Assembly: GCA_028701715.1 (NCBI GenBank)
Contig: JAQVQF010000041.1
Span: 1-13,834 of the forward strand
Reading direction: 5' to 3'
Source of the DNA: Eubacteriales bacterium
GTDB lineage: Bacteria; Bacillota; Clostridia; Oscillospirales; CAG-382
Length of the DNA stretch: 13,834 nucleotides
In this document: positions 7,363 through 13,834 of the stretch, piece after piece
Layout of the letters: each line of letters starts with the position of its first letter
Position numbering within the stretch: the first letter of the stretch is position 1
Notes under the pieces: model-generated
Told to the model about the DNA's origin: nothing
What the model saw: only the letters and a program-made list of their open reading frames with translations
Database searches by the model: none
Position numbers and translations under genes: made by a program

Positions 7363-8712
7363 ATGGCGGGGTATCAGAAGCTTAATATATTATTACGGGA
7401 GGAATTGGACCAGCTTGAAGAAGAAGGAAGACTGTTCGATAAAAAAGCGTATATAAAGGAAATCGAAGAAAATGCCGGCGATAAGATCAAGCTTATGGAA
7501 ATATACGGGAGAATGTGCGCTCTGCCGAAAAATCCGTCGTTCCCATACATCGAACCAAATGAATATGAAGATATAATTGAGCTGTGCCAAGGCGAAAGCA
7601 AAAAGTATACAATAGACGACGATATAATATACGACAAGCTGTACGGCGCATGGCTGGGCAGGTGTATCGGCTGCGCTCTCGGTCAACCCGTGGAGCTGTG
7701 GGAGGCAAAAAATATAAAGGCATGGTGTGAGGGAGCGAATAAATATCCTTTATCTTATTATATTCCCACACATTCGGAAGCCGAAAAGCAATACGGCTGG
7801 AAGGTCGGATGTCTTGCGTCCACCGACGAGCACATAGCCTTTATGCAAACCGACGACGATCTTCGTTATACCGTGCTGGCGTTACGTCTGCTCAGGGAAA
7901 AGGGGCAGGACTTTGATTCCTACGATGTAGGTCTGAACTGGCATTATCACCTGCCTTACCGCGATCTGTGCACCGCGGAAAACCAGGCATACCTGAACTT
8001 TTGCAATGTTGATGAAAACGGTCCGTGGGGCAAGCCGGAAAACGCCGTGGAATATCTCAAGCGCGATAAGGTCAATACCTACCTCAATCCCTACCGCGAA
8101 TGGATAGGGGCGCAAATCAGAATAGACTGCTACGCATATGCCTGTGCGGGAGATCCCCGCAAAGCGGCATACCTTGCTTATAAGGACGCGTATTTTTCCC
8201 ATACCGCCAACGGTATATACGGCGCGATGTTCTTCGCCGCCATGATAGCCGCCTCCTTCGGCGCGGCTGACGTCCAAGAAGCATACGAAGCGGCGCTTTG
8301 CGAGATACCCTCGACTTCAAGGCTTTACGAAGCTCTAATACAGACAAGGGAAACAGTCGGCTCCGTATCGGATTATGAGGAACTGATAGAAAAAGTAAAC
8401 GCCAAATTCGCAAAATACGGCTGCGTCCATACCATAAACAACGCCGCGATATGCGCCGCCTCCATGCTCTGGGCTGGCAGGGATTTTGAAAAAGCGCTGA
8501 CCGTTTCGGTAATGGCGGGGCTTGACACCGATTGCAACGGCGCCACCACCGGGTCATGCATGGGCGCGTTGCTGGGCGAAAGCGGGATACCCGATAAATG
8601 GAAATCCCCTCTCCACGACACGCTTTATTCCGGGCTTATCGATTTCCACCCGATAAAAATAAGCAAAATAGCCGAAATAACAAAAGAATTGTACGAAAAG
8701 TTCAAAGCATAA
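7363..8712 (+). CDS. ADP-ribosylglycohydrolase-family (DraG/ARH fold) protein with N-terminal extension
   Basis: A 449-residue soluble protein. The ADP-ribosylglycohydrolase fold begins near residue 88 (IYDKLYGAWLGRCIGCALGQPVE). The two metal-binding acidic motifs are present: TDDD at 163-166 and GLDTDCNG at 386-393, followed by ATTGSCMGALLG. A further family segment, FSHTANGIYGAMFFAAMIA, lies at 278-296. The family uses two Mg or Mn ions to hydrolyse N- or O-glycosidic bonds of ADP-ribose. The DTDCNGAT form is typical of a branch whose members may act on other ribosides or sugars rather than on ADP-ribosylated proteins, so I do not assign a substrate. Residues 1-87 are a charged helical extension with no recognised domain. 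GGAGG (7351-7355) precedes the ATG. It stands alone between the opp hairpin and the 8733-8754 terminator. No ADP-ribosyltransferase partner is visible. Confidence 0.87.
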   Translation: MAGYQKLNILLREELDQLEEEGRLFDKKAYIKEIEENAGDKIKLMEIYGRMCALPKNPSFPYIEPNEYEDIIELCQGESKKYTIDDDIIYDKLYGAWLGRCIGCALGQPVELWEAKNIKAWCEGANKYPLSYYIPTHSEAEKQYGWKVGCLASTDEHIAFMQTDDDLRYTVLALRLLREKGQDFDSYDVGLNWHYHLPYRDLCTAENQAYLNFCNVDENGPWGKPENAVEYLKRDKVNTYLNPYREWIGAQIRIDCYAYACAGDPRKAAYLAYKDAYFSHTANGIYGAMFFAAMIAASFGAADVQEAYEAALCEIPSTSRLYEALIQTRETVGSVSDYEELIEKVNAKFAKYGCVHTINNAAICAASMLWAGRDFEKALTVSVMAGLDTDCNGATTGSCMGALLGESGIPDKWKSPLHDTLYSGLIDFHPIKISKIAEITKELYEKFKA

Positions 8713-8732
8713 ATATCCCTTTTCAAAAATAC

Positions 8733-8754
8733 AGCCGCGGAGCAATCCGCGGCT
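8733..8754. terminator. Bidirectional intrinsic terminator between convergent genes
   Basis: Perfect 8-bp GC-rich stem AGCCGCGG (8733-8740) / CCGCGGCT (8747-8754) with loop AGCAAT. On the plus strand it is followed by TTGTTC and later TTTT. On the minus strand it is followed by GTATTTTTG. It sits in the 56-base gap between the stop codons of the ADP-ribosylglycohydrolase gene (8712) and the SGNH-type lipoprotein gene (8769), so one hairpin probably ends both transcription units. Confidence 0.8.
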
Positions 8755-8768
8755 TTGTTCGTGTCATT

Positions 8769-10127
8769 TTAATTGTATAACGCCTGGCTGACGTTCCATT
8801 CGGAAAGGATGTAAATGACATAGTCGGCGTCATATCTTTGTATATTGCTCAAATTGTAGGTATAATCCCACATTCGTTGCAAATAGGTCACATTCATATT
8901 GCCTGCGATAAGATCGTTCATCTGTGTGCCGTAGGAATCGCGTATGACGATGCAGCTGGGCAGATTGTCACGATTTGTATTCACAAGGTTCATCGCCGTG
9001 ACCTCCTCGCTGTAGACACCCGTCTCGTCGAAACGCTTTCTCTTTACCCCGGTCACGTCCGTGGAAAGATCCCGGAACCAGCTGTATTCAAGGCAATCGG
9101 AATCGAAAAAGCCCGGCGTCAGATAAACCGGTGTGGTCATCTTGAGATAATTTAGCATATCCCCCGTCTTGAAATAGCCGGAATACCAGTTGAAATAATC
9201 GTAATCATATGGCGCGGCATCGGGAAAATCCTCTTTTATAACATTAAAAAGCTCGGTGTACGCCAGGAAAGCGGCGTATTCGGTCCAATGGCTGTCGGTC
9301 TTGTAGAATATGGTCTGGGTATCGTTTTTATGCTCGGCGAACACACCGTCAAGATCAATGACCGTCGCTCCGGCCTCTTTCAAAGCGTCCATTATTTTAC
9401 GGCGTCTTGTATCGCCCTCGCCCTGCTTGTATTCGTCGGGAACGGCTTCGGGATATACGGAAATCGTCGACGGGGCAATTATGTATATAATTTTGGTGTT
9501 CAGCCCGGAATCCTTAATACTCTTAATGCGTTCTTTTATCCTTCCGGTAAGAGCGTTAAGCTCATAATTTGACGGAAGGTTCGTACACATATAATCGTTC
9601 AGGCACTTTGAATAGAAAAATTGAAAATCCTTGCCCGCGACAATACCCTCGTCCCTGCCGGGAGTGACGGGAGTATCGTTATAAACCGCGTTACCTTCGA
9701 CCGTTACCCCGCCGACGGTTTGTGTAAGGGTGACCGCTTTCCCGGAGGTATATTTGAACCTTACGGAAAACCAGCCGTAAAAGGACTGAGAATCGATCTC
9801 CTGCCCGTCGGGTACCGAGGCGTGAATGACCGCGTTATCGCCGCAAGTGCCGACAATAACCGCGTAGGGCTTCTGGTCATAGCTGCAGTACATTATTTCT
9901 ATTGGAGCTTTTTCTTCGGTCGATGAGTTTTCCGTACTCGATTCCTCCTTTGATGTTTCGGTATATGATTCCTCGGTCGATTCATCCTCGCTTGCTTCGG
10001 TACTTGCCTCGGACGACAGAGCGCTTGCGCTTTCGGATATTGCGCGACTTGCTTCTCCCTCGCCGCCCGTGCCGCAGGATGTCAGAAATATCAACAAGGA
10101 GAATAAAAGTAAGGTTATCTTTTTCAT
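8769..10127 (-). CDS. Lipoprotein with SGNH/AlgX-like (DHHW) hydrolase-type domain
   Basis: A 452-residue exported lipoprotein. A short basic and hydrophobic signal ends in the lipobox LTSC (lipidated C18). Residues 28-72 are a low-complexity Ser/Glu/Thr linker, as seen in surface lipoproteins that must span the wall. After a probable beta-rich module (about 75-155) comes an SGNH-like domain in the arrangement of AlgX/AlgJ and DHHW proteins. D278 and H280 lie in KTDSHWTEYAA and the candidate nucleophile S398 in IVIRDSYGTQM, so the serine block follows the Asp/His block. Such domains act as O-acetyltransferases or esterases on wall or exopolysaccharides; the substrate here is unknown. AAAGGA sits before ATG 10127, 15 nt after the upstream gene's stop. 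It is the last gene before the shared terminator. The linker could also be read as stalk or spacer; family call fairly sure, activity unproven. Confidence 0.78.
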   Translation of the reverse strand: MKKITLLLFSLLIFLTSCGTGGEGEASRAISESASALSSEASTEASEDESTEESYTETSKEESSTENSSTEEKAPIEIMYCSYDQKPYAVIVGTCGDNAVIHASVPDGQEIDSQSFYGWFSVRFKYTSGKAVTLTQTVGGVTVEGNAVYNDTPVTPGRDEGIVAGKDFQFFYSKCLNDYMCTNLPSNYELNALTGRIKERIKSIKDSGLNTKIIYIIAPSTISVYPEAVPDEYKQGEGDTRRRKIMDALKEAGATVIDLDGVFAEHKNDTQTIFYKTDSHWTEYAAFLAYTELFNVIKEDFPDAAPYDYDYFNWYSGYFKTGDMLNYLKMTTPVYLTPGFFDSDCLEYSWFRDLSTDVTGVKRKRFDETGVYSEEVTAMNLVNTNRDNLPSCIVIRDSYGTQMNDLIAGNMNVTYLQRMWDYTYNLSNIQRYDADYVIYILSEWNVSQALYN

Positions 10128-10142
10128 TATTTATCCTTTTAT

Positions 10143-11048
10143 TTAGCTTAATTGGTTGTTATGTATCAATGAAATGACGTCTATGCTTTCGCCGACAGGG
10201 TTATCACCGAGATTGGAAACCTGCAGGTTTGTTATGTTCGACGCCTGAACCGACCAGACATAATCGAGATATTCATCCGTCCAGGGCTTTCCGTCAATTG
10301 TTATTTCCTCCATTACGGCATCAAGGTATGTACCGTCGGCGTCATCGTCGTCGGCTCTCCCCGTGCGGGGTATAAGCGACATGAACCTTGCGAACCTTAC
10401 CTTGGGTAAGCCGTTATCCCTTTCGAATACCATACCGGCGGGCTTGCTCATGGTCGCTGTAATTTCGCCGAGCGTTTTTCTGTCGTCGCCGAGAAAGCGG
10501 TAAACACACTTTACGACATCTTCGTCCTTCGTGCAGTCACCAATATCGACTTCCGTTTCAAAGTACCTTGCGGCGGGGTATTTGTCGGTGTTAAATTCCG
10601 CTATTTCCTTAAATGTGACCTCTTTCGGCTCACCCAGCCCGAAATCGCATAAAAACGCCGCCCAGACATCCTTTTCCTGATTATTGCAAAGTCCGGTGTC
10701 TATATGCCACAGCTTTCCTCCCGATATGTAGCCCAAGCATAAATAAGCGTTGCGGCAGGCTCTGCCGCAGATGTCGCGGCGGTTGATTTTCAGCTTTTTA
10801 AGATCTATGAGTGCCTTTGTACGGGAAAACCTGCTTGTATACGGACCGTCGGCATAATAATGCGCTCCGGCATTTGCTTCTATCATGCACTTGATATGAT
10901 CCTTCAGACAGACATCATACCCCAAATCGCACTCGCGGCTCTTGTAGATGAAGCCATCCACATCGGCGGCGATAACGTACCTTCCGGTGACGATGTTGTC
11001 GTATTTGTCGGTAAAATTGCCCTTTTCGAAAGAATATTCCTTTGACAC
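10143..11048 (-). CDS. Unrecognised 301-residue cysteine-containing protein
   Basis: I do not recognise this protein. It has no signal peptide or membrane segment and looks cytoplasmic, with a beta-rich feel (alternating hydrophobics around YVIAADVDGFIYK and YLCLGYISGGKLWHIDTG). It has ten cysteines: C40, C47 and C54 spaced seven apart, C94, C98 and C104, then C121, C134, C172 and C181. Such a number is unusual for a cytosolic protein and could bind metal, although no known ligand motif is formed. An acidic run DDDDAD lies at 233-238. The start is GTG 11048 because GGAGG (11056-11060) stands seven bases ahead of it. It begins 24 nt after the P-II-like gene and ends 15 nt before the lipoprotein gene, so co-transcription is likely. 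Coding status is supported by length, ribosome site and spacing; the function is unknown. Confidence 0.72.
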   Translation of the reverse strand: MSKEYSFEKGNFTDKYDNIVTGRYVIAADVDGFIYKSRECDLGYDVCLKDHIKCMIEANAGAHYYADGPYTSRFSRTKALIDLKKLKINRRDICGRACRNAYLCLGYISGGKLWHIDTGLCNNQEKDVWAAFLCDFGLGEPKEVTFKEIAEFNTDKYPAARYFETEVDIGDCTKDEDVVKCVYRFLGDDRKTLGEITATMSKPAGMVFERDNGLPKVRFARFMSLIPRTGRADDDDADGTYLDAVMEEITIDGKPWTDEYLDYVWSVQASNITNLQVSNLGDNPVGESIDVISLIHNNQLS

Positions 11049-11072
11049 GATGATACCTCCGTTTATTTAATT

Positions 11073-11747
11073 TTATTCGTCATTTTCGTTAAAATTAATT
11101 CCTGCAACCTGTGTGACCGGAAGTGAAAACGCGACCGCCCCAAATTTTGTGTTTTCTGAAGATGTTTTCATAAGCGCGTTCATTATGGATGTTCTGTTTT
11201 CGGTGCTGCTTACTATCAGCAGTGCTTCTTTGTCTTCAGCGATTGTAATACCGAAAAATTTTTCGGTACACTTTGATCCGGTGCCTTTTGCGCTCAGGAT
11301 AGTTCCTCCGCAAGCCCCTGCTGTTCTGGCAACTTCCATTATCCGTTCAGAAAACCCGTGATTCATAATTACTATTATCAGCTCATGTTTGAAAGAAAGT
11401 CTTGGCTTAGTTTTGTCTGTAGTCTGATTGTTTGTCAGGTAGTTCAATGTTTTTGCACCTCCAATGCTTTTTATAGGCACCGATACCAGTATACCGTTTC
11501 CCGGTATATTTATATATAATAATTTCTTAGCTTCTTTGAATATTTTTATAGTTTTTAATCTGTCGGCGGCTGCGGCTATTATTACTCTTTCTGAAGCCTC
11601 GATACCCATTATATTTAATATTTCTTTTGTGGCAGTACCTCTTCCGTTAATATAAATAGTTTCTGGTATGCTGTGTTTTTTATAAAGGTCTGTAAACTCC
11701 TTGGCTTTTACCCTGACTGTCACCGCTATCAAATAGTTAAGCTCCAT
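11073..11747 (-). CDS. Tandem P-II-like regulatory protein (two fused domains)
   Basis: 224 residues from the preferred start, made of two copies of a P-II-like ferredoxin fold. Numbering from the upstream ATG, copy one spans about 7-107 and copy two about 123-221. Parallel motifs are GRGTATKEILNIMGI (38-52) and AKGTGSKCTEKFFGI (156-170), and near each end GILVSVPIKSIGG (88-100) and GAVAFSLPVTQVAGI (206-220). Classical P-II proteins are single-domain trimers of about 112 residues that bind ATP, ADP or 2-oxoglutarate and dock on transporters. The conserved uridylylation tyrosine and long T-loop are not evident, so this is a P-II-like rather than a GlnB/GlnK protein. Start choice: AAGGA (11757-11761) touches the ATG at 11756 with no gap but sits nine bases from the ATG at 11747, so MELNYL is preferred. 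It lies 107 nt downstream of the DUF1538 gene. Confidence 0.8.
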   Translation of the reverse strand: MELNYLIAVTVRVKAKEFTDLYKKHSIPETIYINGRGTATKEILNIMGIEASERVIIAAAADRLKTIKIFKEAKKLLYINIPGNGILVSVPIKSIGGAKTLNYLTNNQTTDKTKPRLSFKHELIIVIMNHGFSERIMEVARTAGACGGTILSAKGTGSKCTEKFFGITIAEDKEALLIVSSTENRTSIMNALMKTSSENTKFGAVAFSLPVTQVAGINFNENDE

Positions 11748-11854
11748 ATTTATCATTCCTTTAAATAATTACTGAAGTGTTTATAACAATTTCGTATAGA
11801 AGATGTTTTCGAATATATACAAGCAATACCATCCTATGTTTCTTTCATTCTGAC
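11748..11854 (-). other. Gap between the DUF1538 and P-II-like genes
   Basis: AT-rich 107-base gap. I see no hairpin followed by a T-run and no convincing promoter. A TATAAA-like box exists in the minus strand but has no good -35. Continuous transcription from the DUF1538 gene is the simplest reading. Confidence 0.4.
11757..11761 (-). promoter_or_regulatory. Ribosome binding site deciding the P-II-like start
   Basis: AAGGA on the minus strand directly abuts the first ATG (11756) and is nine bases from the second in-frame ATG (11747). Only the second spacing is normal, so the protein probably starts MELNYL rather than MINMEL. Confidence 0.6.
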
Positions 11855-13372
11855 TTAATCCCAAAGTTCAATAACTTCGTAGCCTTCGACCACTTCCGTA
11901 CCCGTGATTTTCTTTTCCGCAGCCAGACGGATTTTGTAAATAACACCCATTATCTGTATTGTTATAAGCGGCATCATGGCGACAAGAGCAACCAGTCCGA
12001 ATGCATCGGAAACTACATTTCCCCCCACCGCTTTGCTGACCCCTATTGCAAACGGCAGCATGAATGTCGCCGTCATGGGGCCGGATGCGACCCCGCCGGA
12101 ATCAAAAGCAATTGAAGTAAAAATTTCCGGTACGAAAAACATTAAGATGAGAGAAATTGCATAACCGGGAATAATAAACCAAAAAATCGAAAGCCCCGTC
12201 AGTATTCGTATCATAGCAAGACCCATGGCACAGGCTACGCTTATGGAAAGAGCCATTCCCATTGCTTTGGAAGAAACTATACCGGAAGATATATCCTCAA
12301 CCTGCTTGTTCAAAACCTGTACCGCAGGCTCGGCGGAAACAGTAAACCACCCCATAAACATTGCCACGGGTAATAAAATTGTGTAAAAGCTTCCGCCGGC
12401 AAGCGCGCTTCCGAGTTCCGCTCCCATTGGGGAAAATCCCACGTTGACACCTGTCAAAAAAAGCACAAGCCCTATATACGAATAAAGAATACCGACCGAT
12501 ATGCGGAAAAATTCATCCCTGCCGGTTTCTTGTATAAATAAATTAAATAAAATCGAAAACAAAGCAATTGGTGAAAGTGCCAAAGCAACTTCTTTTATAT
12601 AAATGGGGATTGCAGAAATATATGAACCGCTTAATATTATTGTGTTATGGAAAGACGGAATTGTATTAAAAACTGTCTGTGTTTCGCTTTTATAGACAAA
12701 TCCGAGTATGAGCACAGCTATAATCGGTCCAACAGAGCACAGCGATACCATACCAAAGCTGTCGGCCGTAGAACTCTCATCGTTCCTGAGAGAGGCGACA
12801 CCCACACCCAACGCTAAAATAAAAGGTACTGTCATAGGCCCGGTAGTCACCCCACCTGAATCAAAAGCGATGCCGAGAAATTGCGATTCTGAAAATGCGG
12901 CAAGCGCAAATACAGCGGCGTAAAACGCTAAAAGCAACCACTTTAATTTTATCCCCAGTACAACATGCAGCATTGCGATCAACAGAAAAAAGCCAACTCC
13001 CAAAGCAACCGCCATTATAAGTACAACGGAATTAATATGCGGAGCGCTTGCGGCAAGTACTTGAAGATCGGGTTCAGATACAGTTATCGCTACACCGATT
13101 AAAAAACTTACAAACAGTATAACACCGAGCTTTTTAGTTTTCATCATCCAAGCACCAATATTATTTCCAAGTGGTGTCAAAGCATTGTCAACACCAAGTG
13201 TGAACAAGCCCATTCCAGTTATAAGCATCAAAGCCCCGATAAGAAACGACAACATAAGGCCGGAGGAGATTGGTACCATCGTAAAGCAAAGAATTATTAT
13301 AATCAAGGTTATCGGTAAAACAGAAGATACCGATTCCTTGATTTTTTCAAAAATTATCGTTTTATTCTTCAC
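11855..13372 (-). CDS. DUF1538 membrane protein with internal duplication (putative transporter)
   Basis: A 505-residue polytopic membrane protein with roughly twelve hydrophobic segments, built from two homologous halves about 250 residues apart. Matching motif pairs are: GLFTLGVDNALTPLG (55-69) with LFLTGVNVGFSPMG (304-317); VSEPDLQVL (98-106) with SAEPAVQVL (346-354); AFDSGGVTTGPMTVPF (169-184) with AFDSGGVASGPMTATF (422-437); and DSFGMV (204-209) with DAFGLV (456-461). This is the DUF1538 family, usually present as a tandem pair. The repeated conserved Glu and Asp in membrane-proximal motifs and the pseudo-symmetry suggest ion-coupled transport, but no substrate is known. The start is GTG 13372, with CGGAGG (13378-13383) five bases ahead. 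The neighbouring P-II-like gene suggests the regulator acts on this protein. The GNAT remnant and its promoter lie just upstream. Confidence 0.85.
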   Translation of the reverse strand: MKNKTIIFEKIKESVSSVLPITLIIIILCFTMVPISSGLMLSFLIGALMLITGMGLFTLGVDNALTPLGNNIGAWMMKTKKLGVILFVSFLIGVAITVSEPDLQVLAASAPHINSVVLIMAVALGVGFFLLIAMLHVVLGIKLKWLLLAFYAAVFALAAFSESQFLGIAFDSGGVTTGPMTVPFILALGVGVASLRNDESSTADSFGMVSLCSVGPIIAVLILGFVYKSETQTVFNTIPSFHNTIILSGSYISAIPIYIKEVALALSPIALFSILFNLFIQETGRDEFFRISVGILYSYIGLVLFLTGVNVGFSPMGAELGSALAGGSFYTILLPVAMFMGWFTVSAEPAVQVLNKQVEDISSGIVSSKAMGMALSISVACAMGLAMIRILTGLSIFWFIIPGYAISLILMFFVPEIFTSIAFDSGGVASGPMTATFMLPFAIGVSKAVGGNVVSDAFGLVALVAMMPLITIQIMGVIYKIRLAAEKKITGTEVVEGYEVIELWD

Positions 13373-13404
13373 TTATACCTCCGTTTAAAACAAATAAAAT
13401 CTTT

Positions 13405-13584
13405 CTATTGGTAAGTTTTTTTCCGAGAAATGGATAACAGATAATATAAAATGTTTTTAAAATCAACGTGAAAACCGCAGATATTTTTTATTTCAACATC
13501 GTAATATTCGTTTGTCGTATATTTAATGGGTATTGTATGCCCTTTCCATTTTTCCTTGGGTAAATGAATTATTTTATATTCCAT
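13405..13584 (-). pseudogene. N-terminal remnant of a GNAT N-acetyltransferase
   Basis: A 59-codon reading frame, ATG 13584 to TAG 13405. Its first 40 or so residues (MEYKIIHLPKEKWKG, then IPIKYTTNEYYDVEI and GFHVDF) closely resemble the start of clostridial GNAT-family acetyltransferases, which are normally about 190-230 residues. Everything that makes up the acetyl-CoA-binding domain (the RxxGxG/A loop and the later helices) is absent; the frame instead runs into an unrelated tail ending SRKKTYQ and stops. It is therefore most likely a deletion remnant and not a working enzyme. GGAG at 13598-13601 stands 13 bases from the ATG, a wide spacing, and a good promoter lies upstream. The stop is 32 bases before the DUF1538 start, so this remnant now forms the leader of that operon. 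A small functional leader peptide cannot be excluded. Confidence 0.6.
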
Positions 13585-13617
13585 TGTTAATCAATTACTC
13601 CGATACCGGTTTTTCAC

Positions 13618-13646
13618 AGTATAACACGCATATATGAATAATTCAA
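13618..13646 (-). promoter_or_regulatory. Sigma-A-type promoter for the GNAT remnant and DUF1538 operon
   Basis: On the minus strand, TTGAAT (13641-13646) is separated by exactly 17 bases from TATACT (13618-13623). Matches to consensus are four of six and five of six, with ideal spacing. Initiation would fall near 13611, giving a leader of about 27 bases before ATG 13584. It is the best promoter I see in the window. Confidence 0.7.
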
Positions 13647-13656
13647 GATAAAAAAT

Positions 13657-13834
13657 GGCTCTATAATAAATGTTGGGGTAAAGGAAAATAATCTACAAAT
13701 AAGAAACAAAAAAAGTAGAGCATATTTTTATCGAATCCGTTAAAATAGGAATTGCAAAACACCATGAAACGGAGACGAAAATATGCCCTGCAATGATAAT
13801 AGCACAAAACTTCTCGATTTAAAAGATGTAATTT
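13657..13834 (+). mobile_element. Left end of an ISL3-family insertion sequence (partial)
   Basis: The element starts with a terminal inverted-repeat sequence of ISL3 type, GGCTCTATAATAAATG (from 13657), about 126 bases before a transposase start at 13783. The element runs off the right edge, so the right repeat and the target duplication (8 bp in this family) cannot be checked; the 8 bases before it are TAAAAAAT. AT-rich spacer 13685-13770 holds no other gene. Confidence 0.75.
13783..13834 (+). CDS. ISL3-family transposase, N-terminal 17 residues
   Basis: ATG 13783 follows GGAGA (13771-13775) at seven bases. The 17 visible codons include STKLLDLKDVI, which matches the opening of ISL3-type transposases (a TKLLxLKDVIV-like start ahead of the zinc-finger region). 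The frame is open to the window edge. With the inverted repeat at 13657 the family call is good, but the DDE catalytic domain and intactness of the gene are not visible. Confidence 0.75.
   Translation, partial: MPCNDNSTKLLDLKDVI

Noticed and set aside
8117..8557. 146-codon minus-strand frame inside the ADP-ribosylglycohydrolase gene
   Set aside because: The translation is Arg/Ser/Pro-rich low complexity with no homology pattern, and lies opposite a clear conserved gene.
13185..13388. 67-codon plus-strand frame opposite the start of the DUF1538 gene
   Set aside because: It is the complement of membrane-protein codons, with no ribosome site or recognisable product.
1..13834. CRISPR array, tRNA, rRNA, riboswitch or phage genes
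   Set aside because: No regularly spaced repeats, cloverleaf-like sequence, known riboswitch core or phage structural motif was seen on either strand.

Overview
The window looks like chromosomal DNA from a Gram-positive, gut-type clostridium, possibly of the Oscillospirales. The reasons are strong AGGAGG-type ribosome binding sites, a clostridial-style solute-binding lipoprotein and DUF3899 protein, an ISL3-type element, and moderate GC. The taxonomic call is inference and no rRNA or tRNA is present to test it. There are two convergent blocks of genes, with a mobile element entering at the right edge.

Left block, plus strand, 1-7215: an oligopeptide (Opp/Dpp) ABC importer operon. It holds the C-terminal part of the substrate-binding protein, two permeases (OppB, OppC), two ATPases (OppD, OppF) and a small DUF3899 membrane protein. 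A strong stem-loop pair separates the binding-protein gene from the permease genes; the remaining genes abut or overlap. OppC, OppD and OppF each carry an extra block of sequence (about 230, 370 and 115 residues) absent from textbook members. OppD has also lost the four conserved cysteines of its C-terminal domain, and OppF keeps only one of them. This is the most unusual protein set here. A hairpin follows, then a separate gene for an ADP-ribosylglycohydrolase-family enzyme (7363-8712), closed by a bidirectional hairpin terminator that also serves the opposing block.

Right block, minus strand, 13584-8769: a good sigma-A-type promoter (13618-13646) drives a 59-codon remnant of a GNAT acetyltransferase. 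It is followed by a duplicated DUF1538 membrane protein, a protein made of two tandem P-II-like domains, an unrecognised 301-residue cysteine-containing protein, and a lipoprotein with an SGNH/AlgX-like (DHHW) domain. The DUF1538 and P-II-like pair is best read as an uncharacterised membrane transporter with its cytosolic nucleotide-sensing regulator. The last two genes are tightly spaced with each other and with the P-II-like gene, but a functional link to the transporter is not shown.

Right edge: the left inverted repeat of an ISL3-family insertion sequence begins at 13657, only 10 bp upstream of the -35 box of the GNAT/DUF1538 promoter. Its transposase starts at 13783 and runs off the window.
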